Below are positions 19,376 through 26,800 of a stretch of 37,828 nucleotides of DNA, piece by piece. Below the pieces are notes generated by a model. The model did no database searches, was not told the DNA's origin, and worked only from the letters and a program-made list of their open reading frames with translations. Every line of letters starts with the position of its first letter. The first letter of the stretch is position 1. The DNA is from Symbiodinium natans (taxonomy: Eukaryota > Sar > Dinophyceae > Suessiales > Symbiodiniaceae), in assembly GCA_905221605.1 (NCBI GenBank), contig CAJNDS010001060.1, forward strand, positions 1-37,828. Reading direction: 5' to 3'. The position numbers and the translations under genes were made by a program.

Positions 19376-19960
19376 CATAGCAGACAACTCAAGTGCACAT
19401 TGCACGTGGCGGAGTTGCCGAGGATCAGGTTCGCTCCCAGGGGCGCCTGGGGCAGCAACGCCCTTATCATTCTGGGCGTAAAATTGTCGAGCACCATAGG
19501 GATGATGCCTCCGCTCCCCCGCGTTCACATGGTGCCGGGAGTTGAGAGGTGCGTAGTCGGTGTTGGAGAAGTACCTCCCGTCGCTCTCGCTCTTCGAGCG
19601 CAGGCCAGGCTCAGCGAGAAGTTGTCGTTCTCGAGGGTGACGCTTAGAGGAGCGCTGAAGTGCCAGTTGCGGATGGTGTTGGTGCCCACGAGGAGGTTCC
19701 AGGTCGGCTGTTCGGGCCACGCCTGGGCGTTGGCGAGGTTCGTGCCCCCGCCGGTGGTGAGCGCAGCCAGCGCCAAGTTGAGCGCGTCGATGGCAGACTG
19801 CAGGCTCGTCTCGGAAGCCGAAAGGTCGCCGCCGTCGCAAAAGGCCCCGCTGCCAGCACTGCCAGGGCCGCCTCGGCGGTGTCGAGCTGCGAGACATCCG
19901 CGGGCGTGACCGGGCGTGGTGCGCAGAGCCACTGTGCTGTTGAAGTTGATATATGCTGTG
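19376..19960 (-). pseudogene. Frameshifted structural-protein-like gene fragment
   Basis: Protein-like sequence runs on the minus strand but changes frame at least twice, near 19860 and 19590. The readable pieces include VTPADVSQLDTAEAALAVLA, then ASETSLQSAIDALNLALAAL and TNTIRNWHFSAPLSVTLEND, then a Gly-Pro stretch (GVAAPGAPGSEP). Heptad-like Ala/Leu repeats followed by a beta-rich part recall fibre or tail proteins of viruses, but I cannot name the family. It is truncated by element 1 on one side and meets plus-strand coding-like sequence near 19965. Because of the shifts it is most likely a pseudogene. Confidence 0.45.
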
Positions 19961-19964
19961 CGCT

Positions 19965-20422
19965 GGCGGGGGCACCGCCCGCGGACCTCCTGCTGGTCAA
20001 GGACGCGCGAGCCAACGGAGCCGATTTCTTGTTCAGCCTTAAGATGGGGGTCAACAGCACTGTGTCTGCTTGGAAGCTGTCGGCTGTGGCAGGCTGGAGT
20101 CCGCGAAGATGCGGCCCATGGAGTCCCTGCTTCCGACCAATCAATTTCTGAACCTGAAGGCGCGCACCGTGTCTGTGCGTGTCACGGACCAAGCAGACCA
20201 GAGCCTATGCACCTTCGCCTTGTCGGAAGTGCACTCTGTGCTCCGCGCCTGCAAGTAGACATGGAGCTCTACATCGACGACGCTGCAGGCAGCGCCACGG
20301 GGCTGGTGACCAATGCTATCTTCACGCGGGTCCAGGACACGGAGCAAACTATCACCGGTAACGCTCCGGGGGCACCGTTGTTTCCGGGCCGAACCTTGCA
20401 ACTGCGGGCAATGCGCGGCTTC
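19965..20422 (+). pseudogene. Structural-protein-like fragment, 5' part, interrupted by element 2
   Basis: Plus-strand protein-like sequence spans about 19972-20410 in at least two frames. The first reads DLLLVKDARANGADFLFSLK, the second LNLKARTVSVRVTDQADQSL, and the third ELYIDDAAGSATGLVTNAIF. Element 2 then interrupts it, and the sequence resumes at 34719 after the GCTTC duplication. Joined without the element, one frame stays open across the junction, showing the insertion split an existing coding-like locus. The beta-rich style suits a fibre or tail protein whose C-terminal chaperone domain lies at 34719-35003. The frame changes suggest decay before the insertion. Confidence 0.45.
20418..20422 (+). 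repeat. 5-bp target-site duplication of element 2 (left)
   Basis: GCTTC directly precedes the 5' LTR and is repeated directly after the 3' LTR at 34719-34723. Five-bp duplications are typical of copia integrases. Confidence 0.9.
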
Positions 20423-20811
20423 TGTGAAAGTTCCTGTCTAAGGACATGTTAACTTTGTTGTCCTGCATGCTGGCTCAGAGTTGTGTGTGTGTAGTTGTAG
20501 AAACTTCGCAGTTGTGCCTTGGAGGCTCGACGGGAGTGCTGCTTTAAGTGGGAAAGCCTTTTGAAGTGCTTAAGTTGTAGGAATGTGTGTCTGGAAGCTG
20601 TAGAAGTGACTGTGCACATTCTTGCTTGCTGTTGGGTAGGTCTCGAGAACTCCCACTGACGTTTGAGTTTGTTTTGTGGCTGTGGAGAACACGTGGCAGA
20701 GCAGAGTTTTCACCTGTATGAAAGAGTTTTACTGACGAAGCCTCCGGCTTATGACTTTGGCTCAAGTCGTGAGAAAAAGAAGGTTCAGCGCGCTGCTGCT
20801 GTGTTTTCACA
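20423..20811 (+). repeat. 5' LTR of element 2 (389 bp)
   Basis: It starts TGTGAAAGTTCCTGTC and ends GTGTTTTCACA, giving short inverted termini TGTGAAA/TTTCACA. It matches 34322-34718 closely apart from a 9-bp indel, two 1-bp indels and scattered substitutions. It contains the SL-like motif at 20744-20766. Confidence 0.93.
20744..20766 (+). promoter_or_regulatory. Spliced-leader-like sequence in element 2 5' LTR
   Basis: The sequence begins CCG and ends TTTGGCTCAAG, the last 11 bases of the dinoflagellate spliced leader, with a less similar middle (GCTTATGAC). The 3' LTR has the same sequence at 34651-34673. Its 3' end lies 45 bp upstream of the LTR end. Confidence 0.6.
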
Positions 20812-20823
20812 TGGTAGCGGAGC
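20812..20823 (+). promoter_or_regulatory. Primer-binding site of element 2
   Basis: TGGTAGCGGAGC begins directly after the LTR's terminal CA. It is identical to the sites of elements 1 and 3. Confidence 0.92.
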
Positions 20824-20853
20824 GTGTGTGCACGCTCGTAGAAACAAGAAGCC

Positions 20854-23800
20854 ATGGCTGACCCCGGGCTGTCGACCCCTGTGCCTGAAGACGAAGACGA
20901 CGAAGCTTTGTTTGGCCCCGGTGGTGCCCAGGACGGGCAACAACCGCCAACACAACCCCCTGGAGCTTCTGCTTCAGCGGGAGGACCCGCCACGGTCGTC
21001 GGACTTGACCCTCAACTCCAGCAGATGATGGTCCAGATGATGCAGAGTCAGCAAATGATGATGCAGAATCAGCAACAGACACTTCAAGTTCTGGTGGCAA
21101 AGATGGAGGCCGACGAGAGAAGGAGACGTGAGCAGGAAGCATTGTCGGCAGCTGTGAGCAACCCATTTGGGGGTGCTTCAAGTGCAGCAGCTGCTGGAAG
21201 TCCTACGGCAAAGGCTTCTGCTCCTCCACCGGCGCCATCACAGAACCTGCATGTTGGAAGTAACCGTGCAGAGAAGTATCTGCCAGCATTGCCGCTCATC
21301 GATAATGTGTCGATGGGAAAAGGGCGTGTGAGAGAGCTGGAGGAGTACCATCGGTGGTGCGAGGTGCTTGCTTCCTGGCTGGCGTTGATAGACGACAACT
21401 ATGTCAATGAGTTGCGCCAGGCAATGACGCATGACCGTGAGATCAAGCAGTCTGACATGGCAGTTCCGGTAGCATCGCGTTCGGCAAGGTTGTTTTACTA
21501 CCTGCAACAAAGTCTGCAGAAGTTCGAACGTGGGATGGAACTGGTGAGAAGCACGTCGATGCGTCAAGGACAAGCTGCTTGTGGTTATGAGGTGATGCGT
21601 CAAATGCACCAGACCTTCAGCATTGTCTCTCGCATGGAGGCCATTGCTGTGAGAGATGAAGCCCTTCGCCTAACTTCGAAGGCGAGTTCGTACAAGCGAC
21701 CGCTTGACTGCGTCCGCTTCCTTGAGGACGAGCTTGGGAAGGTAGACCAGAAGCTGCATCGGTTCCCTGAACTGAGGCTTGGAGCATCTGATCGTTCAAC
21801 CCTTCTTCTTCAATCTGTCAGCCCAGAGTGTAGGCATTACGTTGTCCTGCATGGGAAGTCTGGGAGCTGGGAGGAACTGGTTGAAAGCATCCGGTTCTAC
21901 GAGGAGCAAACCCGATTGTGTGATGCCGGTTCGCTGAATGCAGTTGGGGAGCGCGGCCTCTGCTGGAACTGTGGCAAATCAGGCCATATGAGTTGGCAGT
22001 GCCCCGACAAGAGCTCTGGAAAAGGGAAGAAGAGGGATGAACCGAAAGGTGGAAAGCCTTCTGGTTCCAAGAATCGAGAGAAGAGCCCTAAAGGGAAGGG
22101 CAAAGGCAAAGGGAAGACAGACAAAGGAAAGGGTGGAAAGCCCAAGGGGAAGCCAAAGAACAAAGGAAAGCCCAAGGGCCGAGCTGTGGAAGACGAGCAG
22201 TCTGATCAGGTGATGGCAATGCGGTCTCATCATCTGAGTGGCTTGGGTCCGGGGACAAGAACTAATGAGCCCAATGAAGCTGAGCCCCCTCGTCTCACCA
22301 TGACGAACGGAGAGATCGAGAGACTGAACCAGTCATCCTCTAGGAATAGCTCTTTCGCATGGCTCATTGATAGTGGAGCCACCTGCCACGTGTTGTCAGA
22401 GAGTGCGTTGGGTTTTTACGAAGTCGTCAAGGAGCATTCGGGACCTCTTCCTGTGCTCATGAGTGCTAGCGATACGCCCATGGAATGTGTCAAGTTGGTT
22501 GACATTCGGGTGAAGTTTGGGAAGTTGGGGCCCGTAGTGCTTCAACAGGTCTTGGTTTGCAAGATTGGTTTCAACGTAGTCAGTTCTTGGCAAGCATCCC
22601 TCTCGGGATGGAATACCTGGCTCACCTCAGAGCCTGGAGCAAGCTGCTTGGTGAAGCAGACGGAACGAGGTTCCTCGATGTGGGTGCCTTTGGTTCGTGA
22701 AGCCAGGAGCTGGTGGGCGTTGGCTAAGGAGATTGGCCCTACCAAGGCAAAGCCGAAAGGAAGAAGAAGCAAAGGGGACTCACCCAAGCCGGGGTGGAGC
22801 CCGAACGACGACGCGATGGAAGTGGATAAGGTGCAGAAGAAGGCACCGCCCAACGTAGGAAGAGCATTGGAGGTGACGCCTTTTAAGTTTTTGCTGCGAG
22901 CATTTTCAGTGAAGCAACATGTGGGGGAACACGAGCTGCATGAGCATGTTTTACAGGAGCGTTTGAGTGGATGTGAGCATGCTGCAGTTGCGAAAGTAGG
23001 AGTAGACCTGGAAACCCCACCCTCTGCATGTTGTGCTGAAGCTTTATGTTCCGCCGCAGCTGTTTTGCTTAAGTCTGCAAGCAACACGTCTTTGGAGAAG
23101 CAAACCAGTAGGGACACACGCTGTGGAGACAAGGGTTTTGAGTGCGTAGGGGTAGGGCCTGTGCCGCTCCAGCCTCAGAGTGTTTGCATTAGGAGTAGGA
23201 GTGTCTTGCGTGTAGGACGTAGGAGTGACTTGCACCCCAGCGCTTGTGTGCCTGAGTGTTTGTTGGGACAGAGTGAAGAGAGGAAGTGTGCCTTTCGGAG
23301 CTTGCGTTGGCCAGGAGTGTTTCTGAAAGCATTGCTGGTGTTGTGTGCTCTAGGAGTGTTTTGCTCAAAGCCTGGAGCCTTTGTAAGGGACCTTGGAAAG
23401 GATGGAGCTTCCGGAAGCCTCGCCTCCGCTCTGTCTTGTGAACTCCCAAAGTGGGAGTGTGGCCCAGGTGGAAGCCTTTTCGACGAGCATGATTGCTCGT
23501 CTTGCGCACCGTTTCGAGGAGGAAGGTCAGCTGTCTCTTTCGAGGCAGCTTCTCCAAAACATCGACCTTTTTACCTCGACCCCTGGCTCGGTCGAACGGC
23601 TGTTGGGGATTCCAGCCTGCCTTGGGGAGTTGGAGACACAGGAGTTGGTGATCAATACAAGCGGCATTCCGGTGAAGCAACCTATGCTCATTGCCGAGCT
23701 GCGAGCCATTGCTGCTCCGACGGTGGACCAGTCGGTTTTGACGGACACCCTCGTCGAAGAGCACGACCGTCGTGCAGAGTATGCAAGGTATGGCTATGTT

Positions 23801-26800
23801 TTGACCACCATGGGGGTGGTAGTCGCCGATGTGAGTGCTACCATCCGCCAACCGCACCTTCCATGCGAGCAAAGGGGGTACTGGCGCAACAATCAGGTTG
23901 GCATCCAGCTCACCTTGAAGAAATTCCTTCTGTACCTGGAGGCGATTCGAGAGTTGCGGTGCCATCCTGCTCAATACCAGTTGTTCGAGGCAGGGCTAGC
24001 AAGCATTCTGCCAAACGAGCTCAAGGTCGAGCGTGTGCCGGCTGCCGACTTGAGAGCGCTTTTGGCGGACGTGCTCGTCCAGAGCAACCGCCGGGTGACT
24101 TTGGCTGCTCAACCGCCAACTATAATACCGGATGTTGCACCATCCGCGTCGGGTGGCACGGCACCGCCTCTTCACAAAAGTGCCCCAGCTCCACCTCCTT
24201 CGGGGTGGGCTTTGCTCAACCAAGCGCGTGCAAAAGCCGAGGCAATGATTCGATTGCATGCCGACATGAAGAGAGCTGCAACAGCCGAGGTGGCTCCATC
24301 ATCGTCGACGGGCCCCGCTTTTCCACCAGGGCCTCCGGCTTTCTTGCCGTTCAGCCCTCCTTCCCCGCTTACGCCGTCCGTCTTTTCCTATGCTCCATCT
24401 TCGGCACCAGGCACGCCTATGGAAGCAGGCATGCCTCTAACTCCGCCTCCTCTACCTCCATCTTGGGCACCAGGCACGCCTATGGAAGCAAGCCTGCCTA
24501 TACCTCCGCCTCCTCTACCTCCTCCATCGACACCGCACCCAGATACATTGAGGGAGCTTGCGGGCGAGGTTCCAATGGAGGTCGAGACGCCGATGACGCC
24601 CGTGGAGGCATTCGGTGCCCCTGGGACCCCTATGGACGTGAGTTCCGAGGTCCCAATGGAGCCAATGGTCGGTGGCATTGGAAGTCCGGGGAGCGCTTCT
24701 CCTTTGACCCCGCCGGCAGAGACGAGTATGGTGGTTCCAAACCCACCTATGGACAATTCGGATGTGGGAGACTCTGGCTCCGAGATGGATTGATATGCTT
24801 GGGTATGGGCCCTGAGGGCCTAAAAGCCGGGCATGAGTTGCTCCGATCTTCGCCGCAATGCACAAAATTGGTAGGAGTAGGTCTGAAAGCCCTGCTGTTT
24901 GCAGTAGGAGACTGGCTGTGTGCATTAGGAGGTAGGGTAGGAGCGTTTGAGTGCTTGGTAGGTGACTGTGAGTGCAGCCTGCCTGCCGCGAATGGGTCTG
25001 CACACTGTCCCTCTGTGCCCAGGTCTTCATGGAAAGGAAGCAGTGCCTTGGCTTTAGGGTTGGTTCTGGGTTTGGTTTTCAGAGGTTGGCTGCGTAGGTG
25101 CGTGAAGCTTTTGAGTGTGCGCCGTAGGAGTAGGCTGAAGTTTGTGCGTGTAACTTTGGTAGGACGTGTGCCACGTAGGTCTTGGAGTGTTGTGCGCCGC
25201 CTGTTGTTTTTGCGTGGCGTGCTTGCTTGTGAGTTGAAAGCTGAGCCTACGGGCGAGGAAGCAAAAGGGCCAATGATGAAACGTTGGCGTGCCTTGAAGA
25301 AGTGGGCCTTGTGTGGGCTTGGGTCCCTGCGGGGGTCCGAGCAAAAGAAGGCCGTGGCACGTTCTGAGGCCCTGCGTATGCTTGCTGGTTTGCCGACCCC
25401 GGTTGTTGTGAATTCGGAGTCGGAGGAAGAGTTGATTCCTGATCCGTTGGAAGCTGAACTTGCGAAACCCAGCGGAAGTGAACCCCCTAGGCCCTCCGAT
25501 GTTCGAAAGAAACCCCGTGTGGAGAATGTTCCCTCAGGTGAACCGGGTGCCCTGAGTTCCCCGGAGGTGGTGAGCGATGCTCTGGATCCTGAGGTTCCGG
25601 TCTATTTGACCTCGGAGCGGCTGAAGGCGCACCGAAATAAGGGCCACCAACCTTATCTTAGTTGCTGTGACACATGTCAAAGCGCTAGAGGGAGAGTGCC
25701 GGCTCGTAGGAAGCACATGAAACACCACCACGGACCCGGAGAGTTGCAAGTCGACTTTGGATTTTTCGGAAAGAATGTTCGTTTCCTTCTCATGGTTCAT
25801 GTGGTGTCGGGGTACATACATACCGTGGTCTTAGGACCTGAGGATGAAGTGCCCGCTGTATCGGTTTGCAAAGCCTTTACGGAAATGGGATTGAGTGGAT
25901 TGGACATTGTTGTCCACGGGGACCAAGAAAATCTCCTCGAGAGTGTTTTCCGCAATGCAGCGAAACACCGGACATTCGGGGGGAGGTCAATGCACTGGGT
26001 CCCGTTCGCGATAAACAGACCTCAAGCGAAGGGCATCGTTGAACGCCATGTTTGCCTTGTGAAAGAAGCGTTCTGGTCTGTTTGGCTGGGCTTAGAAGAG
26101 CGTGTAGGTGAAAAGTTGCCTCTAGGGAGCCATCTGTTTGTTGAGGCCATGAGGTACTCTGTGAGGATGCATAACTTGTTTCATGTGTCCAAGGAACACA
26201 GCACGCCGTTGGAGAGACTGCGTGGGTCGACAGTTCAGCCAGTGAAGAGCTGTGAGTTTGGGGTTGTGGGCTTTGGGAAGCCTCAGAAGGACTACCCAGA
26301 GCACCGCGGAAAGCGCTTGGTGAGGGCACTCTATGTAGGACCTCACGGTGCTAATGGATCCGGGATTCGGGTCTTTGTTCCAATAGGTATTGGAAAGCCC
26401 CCTCGGTTGGAAATCTTCAGCTCTTTTCGTGCCAAAGATCCAGTGGAGTTTGACAAAGCTGCTTTGCGTGACCTTCGAGGTAATAAGGAAGACCCTGAAA
26501 GACCCATCAAGTTCGATGTTCCAATCGATGGTCCGAGTCCGCCGCTTGATTCCCCAAATATCCCTGAAGGAAGTCTTGAGTTTCCTGTTGAACGCACCGA
26601 ACCACCTGCTCTTGAGGGCCCTGAAGCAATGGAAGAAGAAGGAGAGTTGGATGGGTATTCTCCGGATTTTTCGGACGTGCCTGAAGAAACAGGCATGGAG
26701 GTTGAGCCTCCCGGAGGCGTAGGTCGTGAGGACCTCGACGCCCCTATGGATCCAGGAGAAGACGATGCCATGGAAGAGGGCCTGACGTGGCTCTATGAGC

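Noticed and set aside
19945-19953. TGATATATG match to the array target within the virion-like fragment
   Set aside because: Only nine bases match, in the other orientation, inside coding-like sequence (AYINF); likely chance.
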